Of a DNA stretch of 64,000 nucleotides, positions 32,826 to 44,612 are shown one piece after another. Position 1 is the first letter of the stretch. Each line of letters begins with the position of its first letter. The translations under genes and the position numbers were made by a program. The stretch is from assembly GCA_039881045.1 (NCBI GenBank), contig JAYWVB010000021.1, positions 434,001-498,000 on the forward strand. Reading direction: 5' to 3'. Source of the stretch: Chaetomium olivaceum (lineage: Eukaryota; Ascomycota; Sordariomycetes; Sordariales; Chaetomiaceae). The notes beneath the pieces were generated by a model. That model was given only the letters and a program-made list of their open reading frames with translations. It searched no databases and had not been told where the DNA came from.

Positions 32826-34773
32826 TTTGGTCGTGGTGGTTGTTGTGGTTGTGGTGGTGATGATAATGTTGTGGAGATTGGGTGAGATGGTTTTTTGAGT
32901 CCGTTTGGGTCGAAAGGACAGTTGGAGCTGGATCCTTAGCTCGTAGAAGGAATGGATAGATGGCAGCGTCGAGCGAGTCTAAAGGAAACAGAGACGGAGA
33001 CAGACGGAAACTTGGAGGATGGGGGTGCAAAAGGTGTTCCTTTTAATGAGAGACAGGAAGTGCCGCTTCAGGTCTCAAAAAGAATCAGGCCACAGGTTGG
33101 GGGTGTCTCGCTGCATTAAAGCATGCGGCAACGCCCGGTCGGTCGGCATCTGGTGTGACAGAAGGCCCACAGTGGTGTGTTTTGAGTGCGCGGGAGCGGT
33201 GCAATGATGCGCATCTCGAGCCATCAGGAGCCATTCGCTGTGGGGGGATTAACCGAGGGAAGAGGATGGTGGGGTTCCCCAGTCCTCCAGCCCGCGGCCC
33301 TCCGCTTCCCCGGATATTTTGCGGGGAGCTGAATGGCTGCTTCGGTGCGGGATGGTCGCTGAGGGGTCGTTTCTAGCGGCGGCCACGTCAGGGACCCTGG
33401 TTACATCTCGTTGATCGGGCACATTTCATACGGCGAGCGGGCCAAACAAGCGGGATGCGAGATGCGGGATGCATGCAGAACATTCAAAAATGGTGGTCAG
33501 GAAGCCACTTCAAGCCAGAGTTAGTGCCCGGTTTTTATTGCACCTGTCTCACTCAAGCCTGTCGACAAATCGTGACGTACTGTAGTTATGTATGAAGTTG
33601 CCCTGTCTTTCAAATTGAATTAGCCTCGCTGACATGGACCATCTGCGAGATCAAGAGAGAAAGGCAGGTGTCACGCAATCTTCGACTCTTTCTGGTCGTG
33701 CCTTAATAATCCGGACAGACTTTCTTCTTCAGCAACGGAAGCAGTCATACATGAATCTCACGTCGCGTAATCGACTTATGCAACCGTCGGCCAATGATCA
33801 TACTCCATAATTGACGCAACTCGTTGGTGTTGCAGCGCGAGGTGCTGCCATGTTAAAGAATAAAATCTGTAAAGTCAGAGCGTGAGGTAACGGCTGGCAT
33901 TACTGCGCGTCCCATTGGCCCCCCCGTCGGATGCAACCTTCAGCAAGCTGCAGCTGCGAGCGGGAGGCGGGCGGAAAGTGGGAGCTGCAGGAAAGAGGCT
34001 TGTTGAATGGTGAGCTGCTTTCGGTGCTAGCGTTGAATTAATCCGGTCTTCAGCTCGGCTCCAGCGTTCTCCGAGCTTCGCGGCCAAAGAGGGCGCCACC
34101 CCTCGGCGTTAAGAAATAATAAATAATAAAATGATTATTACGCCCAATACGGCAATGGGGAAGTTGGGCGTCGGATACATGACTTCTGAGGTTCTGATTA
34201 CCTTGAAGACATTTTTCCTAGGATGTGTTAAAGCACCAGAGGTTGCAGCTACCTAGTACACGAAGGACATTACACTGTTTCCTGTTTCATAACTGAGAAG
34301 CTGATAGGCTAACTTGGATAGGTAGAGTCTGCGAGTTTGAGCTGTTATATTTGCTAACATAATTGACGACGTTGTAGTAAAACCAGGACAGGTCGACATG
34401 GGCACCCGATTAAAAGAAGAAGCCCTTTTGTTTTGAAGTCCAACCGCACATGACGCATCAAGAGACACAATCCATAACCAGCTCAAACCCGCACCCTCCA
34501 CCTAGGTATATCACAAAAGGGGCACCGTGGCCAAGGTACCGAAGGAGAGTAAAGAACAAGAAGTATGTAACGACAACCAAAGGGAATATGTTGAAACGAG
34601 CCAAGCCAACGAGACCGGACTGAGCCATGTGAACCCTCGGCGTCTCCAAATATACAAAACCCATCATCGGCTCATCCTCGAGGGAGGAGTCTTCCCAACA
34701 AGCCTTGCCAACAGGTTGTGCGTTGGCTCGTCTTATCCATCAATCGCCCCGCCCTCCAGATCGTATTCGACCT
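32826..34773. other. Gene-poor intergenic region (1.9 kb)
   Basis: Both strands were read and no gene is supported. It includes an A/T-rich stretch with AATAATAAATAATAAAAT near 34113-34132. Minor open frames (33875-34099, 34253-34501, 34527-34805) show no motifs. Confidence 0.4.
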
Positions 34774-35238
34774 TTAGGTGCGCAGCAGGCGAGCCAGGTA
34801 CTTGATGAACGACTCGTCGGCAGGCGGCTCAGGCGCGCCCGTTGGCTTCGGGGGTTCACCGGTCGGGTGGGGAGGGTGGGGAGGGTGAGGAGGCTTGCCG
34901 GTCGGGTGGGGAGGCACCGGGTGCCAGCCCGTGGGGCGGGGCCTGTCTGGGCCGTCGCCCTTGCCGTCGTCACCCCTCCAGCGCTTGTGGTTCTCGAACG
35001 GCCCGCCGGTGGGCCATGGGGGAAGAGGCGCCGGTCCGCCGGTGCCGGTGGGCCAAGGAGGAGAAACCGGAGCGGTGCCGGTGGGCCAAGGTGGGAAAGC
35101 CGGAGCGGAACCCGAGGGCCGCGGGGGGAAGGGCAGGCCGGAACCAGTCGGGGCTTCGCCGCCCTGAGCGACGGGGGCCGCGGCGACTTGTTGGAGCGCC
35201 GCGGCCGTGGCCAGCACGCTGATGAGGATGCGAGTCAT
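34774..35238 (-). CDS. Secreted proline-rich protein with PWPTG repeats
   Basis: The start MTRILISVLATAAALQQVAAAP is a standard signal peptide with probable cleavage after AAA. The mature part (about 133 residues) is built from repeats of the type PPWPTGTA and PPHPTGKP, first with Trp and then with His, separated by a charged patch NHKRWRGDDGKGDG containing a KR dibasic site suited to Kex2-type cleavage. It ends ESFIKYLARLLRT, an amphipathic basic helix. There are no cysteines in the mature part, which argues against a classical small cysteine-rich effector. A cell-wall or secreted repeat protein, or a precursor of a C-terminal peptide, is possible. The frame is intact and no intron is needed. 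No homologue is recognised. Confidence 0.6.
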   Translation of the reverse strand: MTRILISVLATAAALQQVAAAPVAQGGEAPTGSGLPFPPRPSGSAPAFPPWPTGTAPVSPPWPTGTGGPAPLPPWPTGGPFENHKRWRGDDGKGDGPDRPRPTGWHPVPPHPTGKPPHPPHPPHPTGEPPKPTGAPEPPADESFIKYLARLLRT

Positions 35239-38200
35239 CTTGGTAATGAATGTGAGATGTACGGCGGGGATTGGACTCTGCCGGTATGGTCGGGACTCAG
35301 GCTTGAGCTGTGGATGGGATGGTGAAGCTGAAGAGGCCTGCCGAGCCAACGACAATCGGATGGATCATGGTTACTTATATAACCGTGGGGCTCCTTATAC
35401 CGAAGGGACTTATGGGTTGTCAACCTTCCGCCATACTTCCTCGCGAAACGGTGATGCGATCGGCGAGTCCAGGATGATACTTGACTGGATAAGCTGGCCC
35501 TGGATCTTGATACTACATTGTAAACTACGGACCAACCTCGGTGCCGCCGTCCATCAATCACATCATTGCCGCCTCTGGGTTCGAGTGCACTCCGAGGTGC
35601 TGGCGATGTCGATGCTTATCGCAAGCATCATCGGCCGAGCAGGTTCACAAGTAACGTTTTAATCTAATCGGGACGGAGAGAAGCACGGCGTACAGCGAAT
35701 AAATTATCAGGACGATGATCAACGGAGTAACTAAACAAATACCCGGTTCGGGGGGACCACATCAACTTTTCCACCACACAAACATGGATGATTGGGCAAG
35801 GCCCTGGAGGAAACCTGGAGGCTCGTTGCGAGTCTGCTCTGCGCCCCCTCGCATTGCCCCTTTTTTTTTCTTTCCTTTGGATACCGACGTACCCAGACGC
35901 CGTGTTTCGCTTGGCTTCTGTGCCTCTCCCTAACCGCTGGCGGCTGCGGGTCCCGACGAAGGCACCGAAGGCAGCACACAAGCTTCGGCGACTGTCTAGG
36001 TCCTTGGCGCCTGCATTTAATTTATGATCCCTTACCCCTTTTTTTCTCGATATCGGTATTTGGCCTGGCGATCGTTGGATCGTCGCGGTCCCTGGTTCCT
36101 GGTCTTGCATTCTTGGCATGCCTGGCAGTCACTTTAGCCTGGCCAACTACCGGAGGTTCGCGTCGAAGCCGGGAGGACGATCCCCGCTGGCCGTTGAGGA
36201 CTTGATATGCACTGCAGCGAACCTTGGAGCCGCCGCCGAAATTCCTGACGATGAATCGGCGTAAGCTGGCCCGAGCCAGATGCACATGGGGGGCGTGGGG
36301 GCATGGGTAAGGGGTTAGAAAGGACAAGTCAATAACCTCTTGATTCTGCATCATCCTCACTCACGTTGCCGTCGTCGTGCGTATGTGCTAGTGCGCGGCC
36401 AACTGGTAAGAAACCTCGACAGAAATCATGATTGTACACCAGTTGCTGAAAACCCATGTAAGATCGACCAACGATTCACTAAGGAGCTGTCCTGTTGTCG
36501 AAGTTGGCGAGTGCTGAAATTCTAATGCAACACAAGGGCGGCTGGAGGAGAGGGTTAGTATAGCCAAAATCTCAGCCCTGATATAATATTGGCTGGTTGA
36601 ACCGATTATCTCAAAGATCTCATGTCATTCTCTTCCCTGATGTCGACACCGGAGTTCGAGGCGTTTGCACTGCGAACGGAAACATTGTCCTCCCTCGTCC
36701 GTCCGTGATTACTTCGACGCAGATCTTGCGACACTCGGAAGCGAGGTCGTTGGAGAGCGGCTATTGGCGCGGAACCGATCTCCATCAAACCACACTGGAG
36801 CCCAAAGGCCAGGTTCGCAACCAATGCATTCCATGAGCCTCGAAACAGGGGTTATCCGCCCGGATCGACTCTGTGGACAGACATGTGATTCGCAGCGTTT
36901 GTTCGGCCCGGGAGGAACCAAGGAGAAATTTCTCAAGTTTGTTACGTTCGCCTCCAAAGTACAGAATTCTGGCTGGAGTTCATGGCTGGGATGATGGAAA
37001 TCGGCGATTGCTCAAATTAACATTCACCGACTTCCCGTGGTCTGTTGGGCCGGAAATTCGAACAATTGCGGTGATAGGTGATGAAGCGAAAATCAAAGAA
37101 GTGCCGAGATATCTGCTTTCCATCATTGCGGGCACGAGCTACACAGTCGGAGTGAGGTCACCACTTTGTATTGGGTTTGAGGTTAGTAAGAATAAGTAAG
37201 GTAGGCAGGGAGGTACGCGCGGAATCTAAGGGATACACGAGGTGGCAGGCTGGACGGTAAAGGGGGGGCGGATTGTAGATCAAGACGCTCCTTTCCTCTC
37301 TTGCGGTGTAGCGAGCGTATATCTAATCTATAGTAAATGCAGCACATCGTTTTGACCCTTGCTACTAACGGAGCCGTATGCCATCGAGGTTGACCAGTTA
37401 TGATAGGAGAGACGTAAGTTCAACTTGAAGCATGCCATGGCAGCCGTAGCATGTTGCTTCATGGTTTTGTCGGTGCCAGTATTATAGCCGGCCATCGTGC
37501 TTAGGCTGTATTTACCATGGCGTGCTGATCCCATTATCTTTTTGCTCGTTCCTCCGTCGAGAACGTAGGGGTAAAGAAGACGCTGATCTGCCAACTGTTA
37601 TTCCACCAACAGGGAGCTGGTCATTATTGGGAAAGGCGAGGCTGCTGGTCAAGGTTATGCTTGCATTCAACACGCAGCCGCCTGATCACCGAGCGTCATT
37701 CCTCAATCGTAGCTCAACGTTCCAGCTCCTACTGACTTACACCGTCGTGGATATCTCGCATTTCGTTGATGCTGAGCCTGGGTGAGAACCAAGTTCAAGT
37801 CGAATTACATGACGGCCATGCTCCGAACTCGAGGGGAACAATACTAAGGCTCAACAAAATAAAGACTAGAATCCTGTTGAATTTCTCGATTGCAATTTAG
37901 GGACTTTGTCAGTGCTGCCGGAGTTTTTATTCATTATTCATGGTGATGGTGGTTGGGCAACGGCGATTCAAGGCTTCACATCACCGCTTGGCCCGCTGCA
38001 TCTCGGTTCATTCTTTGATTTTACAGCTATAGCAAGCCCATCATGATTAAGTAGCTCACATTAGTCCAAAGTCAGTTCCGCGTAATCTGAACGTCTACGC
38101 TGGGGAATTCCCTGACACCTAGGTTCGTCATTACCCGTTGAGGGACACACTAGGTATTGTCTAAACATAGCTCCGTTGCTCTATTTGCCACATAATGTAG

Positions 38201-38693
38201 ACTTTTATGGTCGCTCTTCGGAATATTTCATTCAATGCCAAACCTTGAAGGCAGGGATGTAGCTCCCATATCACCAGCAGATGCTTGACTCGCCGGCGAC
38301 GTGCGCCGGCCGCGTCCGCCCAATGTCGGGTAGATGTAGCCACGCTCGAGCCACATTGCCTCACTTTTGCCTCTGATACTTGAACTGGCGAGACAACGAG
38401 CACCTTCTAGCCATGTGGCGCAGTTCGCCGCCCGTCTCGCCCCTGAACCCGGAGCATCCTTTCCTCAGCGTGGGCGCTTGTCTACCCATAAGTCACAACT
38501 CAGCGCCACCAGGATTCTGTAAAACGGGAATAAAGACCTGACGGATTAACATGACGGCATAGAACATATTCTTTATATTGGAAACGGGACGGATTTTACA
38601 CGACGACGACGGAACTCTGTGCGGGACACACCGTCACACATACCAAAACGCGCTGGACGCCGTTCTCGACAACCGAACTTTTCAATTCTTAAA
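35239..38693. other. Gene-free stretch of 3.4 kb
   Basis: The longest stretch in the window without a supportable gene. Open frames near 35664-36205 (both strands), 36597-37199, 37328-37785 and 38161-38403 were read and show no domain, signal peptide or conserved pattern. No long direct or inverted repeat was noticed by eye, so a transposon remnant is possible but not shown. Confidence 0.45.
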
Positions 38694-40104
38694 ATGACGG
38701 GAACGCTGGTCCCACCCTGGTACAAAGAGCAACCGACATCCCAATCTGGCCTGCTCGTGGCGGCATTCTTCTTCGGCGCATCGATAGCGGTTGCCGTGGT
38801 TGATTCCACGAAAGCCGGCCGACAGTCGATGCGCTCATGGCGTCGACATCATCGAGCAAACGAATACGTAATAATGCTCTGGGCGGTCATCGCCATGTGC
38901 ATCGTTTCGGCCGTATGTAGCTGGCTGTTTCTGCTCGCCATCATCCGCCCAAGGTGTGCACAACCAGATCAAGCCAAACTGTTGATGGACTGGACCAACT
39001 AACGTCGTTTCGTTATAGTATATGGTATTTTGTGGGAATGCGTACGTATGAACCCTGCTCACTAGATTTGCCCATCATTCATTGACGTGGTAGATCATGA
39101 TAGTCTTTACGTGGGTTATTCAGGTACGTAGATCGACTCTCGCTCTGATAAACAGCGACACGGTGACTGACGGCAACGCAGATTCAATGTTTGATGCAGA
39201 TCATGGCGAATAGACTCGCTCTAATCATGTACAACCCCGCGAAGGAACGGCGGCTCAAGCTGGGCTTGTTCATCATCATCGGCCTCATCAACGTCAGCGT
39301 GTTCTGCATATGGGTCCCAGCCCGGCTGCAGATTAATTCGACATTCATTCAGGTCAATGAGATTTGGGACCGGATTGAAAAGGCGCTTTTTGCCGCTGTG
39401 GATATGGCCATGAACACATATTTCATGTGGCTCGTCAAGTCCAAGCTGGTATCCAGCGGGCTGACACAATACAACCTCGTCTACAAGTACAACCTGGCCA
39501 TGGTTTGCTTGTCGGTTTCACTTGATGTAGGTCGCCTGCGAACGCATATATCGCATATGTCCCAAGTCTAACTTACTGACATGCCATTTTCCATCAGATC
39601 ATGCTCATCGGCCTCATGTCGTTGCCGGACGACGCAGTGTAAGTATTACTTTGCCCCAACCGACATGCGGACATGTACCAACTTGCCGCTAGTTACGTAC
39701 AAGTCCACCCCCTGGCCTACCTCACCAAGCTCAGCATCGAGATGAACATGGCGGATTTGATCGGGAAGGTAGTCAGGAGATCGCACGAAGGGGGTGCCAA
39801 TCTACCGATGACAGATAGCACTTGGGAGCCACATCTAGGAATGGACGCCTTTGACCGGGAATGGCTCGGCAGTGCCAAAAACTTCATCCTGCCCCCAGGG
39901 AGCCTGGGTCGTGGCGGCGGCGATGGTCGGGGGCAGATGCATGATCTCAACTTGGACGCTTTGGATGGGAAAGGTAAAGGGAAGAGCTCCGTTCCGGAGC
40001 AGGGGGCTTCCAGTTCAGGGACACAGGGGGTGGAGTCGCAGCACAATGAGGACCGGGGGCCAGAGAGGTTACGGGAGCAGGATGTGCAAGACGCAGGATG
40101 CTGA
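38694..40104 (+). CDS. Fungal multi-spanning integral membrane protein, unknown function
   Basis: The gene model has six exons: 38694-38953, 39019-39041, 39094-39123, 39182-39526, 39598-39638 and 39693-40104. Hydrophobic segments read LLVAAFFFGASIAVAVV, EYVIMLWAVIAMCIVSAVCS, IMIVFTWVIQIQCLM, LGLFIIIGLINVSVFCIW, a segment around FAAVDMAMNTYFMWLV, and MVCLSVSLDIMLIGLMS. That gives six to seven membrane passes in the arrangement of the widespread fungal proteins with IQCLMQI..NR and HPLAYLTKLSIEMNMADLI motifs. The cytosolic tail is Gly/Ser-rich. The two tiny exons (23 and 30 nt) have good splice sites but the phase is off by one at their junction, so one base may be wrong near 39040. Role unknown; a receptor-like function is only a guess. 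Confidence 0.7.
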
Positions 40105-40380
40105 GAGAAAGAACAGAGAAAGTCCGGGGGTTTTAATAGCGATAAACCATAATTGGGCTCCTTATGCCGGGTCAACCTTTCCTGCTCGCTCGCTCGCTCT
40201 GCACATAACTTGGGGGGAGGCTGACCGGTATGGGCTGGGGTTAGGGTTTTGCACTTCGCCGAGCCAGGTGCCCCACCTTTCCCAACGTCACTCGATGCTC
40301 GGCGAGCTGCGTGAAGTGATAGTCTTGCCTTACTACATCTCTATCATCCCTATCATCTTATCATCGCCGAGGGTCCCAAA

Positions 40381-42181
40381 ATGGAAAACGCACAAGATTC
40401 CGAGTCTAAGGGGCATACACGGACAAGATCCGGCATAAAAGGCAAGTGGAAGTGGCAAAATCGCAAAGGGGCCAGGATCGTGGTGTTTGAGCATCGAGCT
40501 GCTGCTGCCTGCAAATCACGACCATCTGGCGATGCGGCAATTAATTGAAATAGTTGCACTTTTTGAAAGTTGTTTATGATACTACGCAGTCCAAGATGAA
40601 AATTCGCTAATCTTGTTCGTTTTTGCAGCAAAGCGGCCCCGCTCATCTACCAAAGGACCTCTCGATGACGAGTGAGTGTCGCGATTTCCTTCCCCAATGC
40701 CAATGCCAGGCTGTAACGTGACACATCACCCTGACCGTGACTTCTCGGAAAGCGGCCCTCTAGCATCACCTCTTTCTGCAGACCAAGTCCAGCAAACACT
40801 TTCCCTCAGAAACCATCCCAGAAGTCCCGCTCTCGGATCACCCATGATGCCGCGCTCCCCGGCCCATTCCCCGGCCCCAACCGGGAAACGACTCCCCGTG
40901 GGCAGCGCACCCCCCTTGAAACAGGGCCCAAAGGACTTCTCGTATCTTTTGCGTCCGGAAATCTACCACCCATTGACGCCGCTCAACATCCCGCCGCCCT
41001 TCCGTAATCCGCCCAACCCCCCGGCCCCGGATACGCCCATCCCAGACCTCGTCGCGCAGGGCTACTTCCGCGCTGCCGCCATCTCCGCCACACAAACCCT
41101 CACCGGTGGCACCGTCGACCCCACAGACCATACCCGCATCTTCGACCTACTCTACACCCGCCTGGCCTGCCTCACCCTGATCGATGCCACCACTCTCGCC
41201 GCACAGGAGGTCAAAGCCTTAGGCGACGTACACTCCGTCTTCTACTACACCTCCCCCGCTACCCAACCACAACAATCGCAACCTCCACAAACCCCCCAAA
41301 CCCCCGGACCACAAGACACCGGCACCACCGGCACCACCACCACCACCACCACCACCACCACTCCAACGCACGTCGTCCCCTGGCCCCTGCGCCTGCTCGC
41401 CGTGCGCTCCAGGCCCTCGGTTTCGGCGACCCGCGCCGCGCCGTCATGAGCTACTACGAGCTGGCGCGCGAGGCCCGCGCCCGCGTGGCCGCCGCCCGCG
41501 CCGCGCACGACCATTCCGCCGCCGAGGCCTGGAAGGAGCGCCTGGCGGACTTGGGCGTGAGGGTCGCGGGCGCGCTGGTAGAGATGGATGATTTGGCGGG
41601 GGCCGTGGTGCATTTGCGGAGTTTGGGTGGTGGTAATGGGGGTGGTGTCGGGGGGATGGTGGCGGTTCGGAGGGCGCTGCTGTGGTTGCATCTGGGGGAT
41701 GTGGATGCTGCGAGGGCGTGCGTTGTGGTTGCTGGGGACGAGGCGGCCGGGGGTGGAGGGGTCGAGGAGCGGGTGGTGACGGCGCTGTGTGATATGGCAG
41801 ATGGGGAGTATGACACTGCCTTGGGGAAGTGGGCCGAGTTGAAGGAGCTAGTGGATGATGAGATGGTTGGTGTCAACATGGCGGTTTGTTTGTTGTACGT
41901 GGGGAGAATGCATGAGGTAAGTGGGTTGTTTTGCTGGTCCGTTTTGAGCATAGTAGATGCTATCGTGATGGTTGCTGACGTCAAAACAGGGCCGTGCGTT
42001 GCTGGAACAGCTCGTCGACGCCGGTCGAGCCTCGCATACGCTGCTCTTCAACCTGTCGACTATGTATGAGCTCTGTACGGATAGGTCACGGGCGCTCAAG
42101 GTGGGGTTGTCGGAGAAGGTGGCCGCCATGGGAGATCGGATGGGAGGCTGGGAGAAAAACAATGCCGACTTCAAACTGTGA
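40381..42181 (+). CDS. TRAPP complex subunit 12 homologue (TRAPPC12), one frame break, GC-AG intron
   Basis: TRAPPC12 is a TPR subunit of the TRAPP tethering complex in ER-Golgi and Golgi traffic. Exon 1 encodes MENAQDSESKGHTRTRSGIK and ends at an AG|GCAAGT donor (intron 40442-40628, GC-AG). Exon 2 gives KRPRSSTKGPLDD; a normal intron (40672-40752) follows. The body has YLLRPEIYHPLTPLNIPPPF, PIPDLVAQGYFRAAAISATQ, FYYTSP, a Pro/Gln- and Thr-rich insert (ACC repeat), then after one missing C at about 41406 the TPR part LQALGFGDPRRAVMSYYELA, ALVEMDDLAGAVVHLRSL, ALLWLHLGDVDAARA. The last intron (41918-41989) leads to GRALLEQLVDAGRAS and ends KNNADFKL. About 490 residues. Identity rests on the TPR half. 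Confidence 0.82.
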
Positions 42182-42688
42182 ATATGGTAGGGTCATTAGG
42201 GTTTGAATAGATGAGATGACAGGTGAATATAGCTTCTAGTGCACCGTCTTGTTGTATTTAACTAACAATCTTCCTCTCCGTCTCCCACTGCTCCTTTTCC
42301 CATAATTACTCACCATCAATTCTTTCCCCGTCAACCGTTTGTCTTTTGCCCGTTCACTCATACAGTATTGGCAAGCAAGGCGAAGAGTCATATCGTTCTC
42401 TATTGCAGGCACACTTGAGGAGTTTGTCAAGCTAGCTGGCCTACCTTGATTGCTTGCAGTTCCCTTCTCTCGACTAGAAATTAGTGTGTCCACAACGCGA
42501 CAGAGCACAAACTTACATTCTCCGAAAATGGTATATCTATACCCGCCCCCTACATCAACTTCCCATCCACTTCTCATTTGCTTCGAAACTTTTTCATTCC
42601 TATCTCAAGTCTATATATATATCTCAAAACACTATTTTTCACCTGCCACACCAGCACCCATCGACATGTCGCTGACCAAGTCAACCAG
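42182..42688. other. Intergenic region and leader of the F-box-like gene
   Basis: About 500 bp with no gene. The open frame that begins at 42578 upstream of the next gene is hydrophobic by chance and in frame with it, but the AT-rich leader makes it unlikely to be translated. Confidence 0.35.
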
Positions 42689-44612
42689 ATGGGCCACTCG
42701 CCGCAACATCTCGACCAACAACCCGCAGCCCCGCCCTCGCCGCCATTTTGCCCCCCCCGTGGCGAGCCCCCTACCTTCCTGGACCTGCCGCGCGCCATCC
42801 GGGACCGCATCTACCACTCGGTCCTCCACGACAGCGCGCCGCCGTCGCCCGACCCAGATCCAGACTTCGACTTGACCACGCCGCCACATGTCCCCTCGCC
42901 AACCTCGGCCTGCTGCGCGCCTCCCGCCAGCTCCACGACGAGGCGGCCGCCGTGCTCTACGCCACCGTCTACTTGGGCTCCGACGCCCGCGCCGCGCTCA
43001 GGTATCTGGAGTTTATGGGCGAGGGGCGCAGGCGGCAGATTCGGAAGCTGACTGTGTTGTATAAGTGCCATGGTGGTGAGGACTGGCGGGTTGAGCACAA
43101 CTGGATCCCGGTGTTTGATCTGCTGTGGGAGTCGTGGGCGTGCGTGCTCCAGGTGGATGTTGATTTTGCGTCCTTTGGGGGGTGTCCGGATCGGGATGGG
43201 GCGGTGGTTGCGAAGAGGACGTGCCGGTTTGAGTGGGACGAGGAGACGGATTGTTTTTGGCGCGGGTTGGCTTTGTTTACGACGGCAAGAGAGATCCGGT
43301 TCTTGAACCCCGTTCCGGAGTACTTCGTCCGCAAGCTAGCTAGGGAGCTCCGGTGGCGGGTGGAGGGCCGCGCGATCGAGGATGCTCGAGGGCTTCCGCT
43401 TAGTCCCTTCGTCGGAAAGTTGGTCAACCCGACCTATCCCGACGAGGCAAACAAGGCTTGCGGGAAGCATGGACTGGCCGATCAAGGGCTCAGCCTTACC
43501 GATAAACCCACACGCAGCAAATGGAATGAGATCCAGATCGTTGGGCCTTCCCACAACGACACCGGGCCAAGGATACACTTTTTCGATCTCCCGTTGGAGA
43601 TCCGTACCATGATTTACGACGAGGTGTGCCGCGATTGGGAGTTCAAGGCATACTGGCCCTCTGAGCCGGCGCGTTGGAGCCTGGGGCTCGGCCTCCTCTC
43701 GTGTGCAAGCAGATCTGGGAAGAAGCTTCGCCATACTTCGCCAAGACGGTTCGCGTCTTTGGGGGGTCACCCCTTGGTGATATCGAGAGGGTAGGTCCCA
43801 GAATTACCTCGACGAGGGCTGTGGATCTACACTTCTCATGCTTCTGCCCCTCTGGCCCCAGACACCTCCGCCTTAACAACGAGACCATCTTCGCCAAAGA
43901 GGACCCCGTCCGGCGGTATGCTCCGGGTCCACTTACCCAGGTTTATCCAAACGATGAACTTGCACGGAGCTACAAGGACGAGTGGACCGAGGTTATGAAG
44001 CAGATCCGATCGCGCCCCAACATCCGCGAGGTGGAGGTCACATTTATCTCATGTTGCCGCCAGCCAGCCACCTACGATACCTGGATGCCACACCGAACGC
44101 CGGGATATGCCGACAGTTTGCGATCGTTCTGTCTGACCCTCGAGGGCCAATTTATCTCCCTCCTCCTCGCGGCCTGCCACGGGTTCGATGTGGTCACTCT
44201 TCGTGGGAAAGTCCCTCCCAGCCTAGCTGTACGGTTCGAGCAGCCAGACACGAGCCAAGGTCTCTCGTTACAGGTCATCAGTAAGCAGATGGCCGCTTTT
44301 ATCAAGGGCGTGGAGAAGGAGACCGCAGAGAGGGACGCAAAGGACCTAAATACCTTGGACCCGACCTGGGCTAAGCAGACGCCGTACCCTCCGCTACGTT
44401 ACCACCCGGCAAAGAGCCCTCCCCCGCACTTTGTGCTGGGAAGGACCATGCGAGGAAGGTCAGCTTGGTCATGGTTGGAGGAGAGAAACAAAGGAGCCGG
44501 GGTCGCGACGGGGATGGAACTTGTCTCTGGGCCACTGTTTGCTGAATCATGGGAAAAGGTTTCAGAGGTCTTTGATTTTGATAACGTTGTTGTTAAAGAG
44601 GATGACCTGTAG
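42689..44612 (+). CDS. Protein with two F-box-like/2EXR-type domains (two frame breaks)
   Basis: Two copies of the fungal motif LPxxIRxxIY occur. The first is TFLDLPRAIRDRIYHSVL near residue 28, followed by LLRASRQLHDEAAAVLYATV. The second is HFFDLPLEIRTMIYDEVC about 260 residues on, followed by VCKQIWEEASPYFAKTVRV. This F-box-like/2EXR pattern (LP..IR..IY, then C/S-R/K-Q-I..EA...Y) is common and expanded in filamentous fungi; partners are unknown, though F-box forms recruit SCF ubiquitin ligases. Two single missing bases (near 42893 and 43698) break the frame exactly in the linkers after each LP motif. The start is the ATG at 42689 that leads in frame to the first motif. About 640 residues, no intron. 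Tandem fusion of two such domains is less usual than one. Confidence 0.7.

Noticed and set aside
35239..38693. Possible transposon remnant
   Set aside because: No transposase or reverse-transcriptase motif, terminal repeat or target duplication could be seen by eye.
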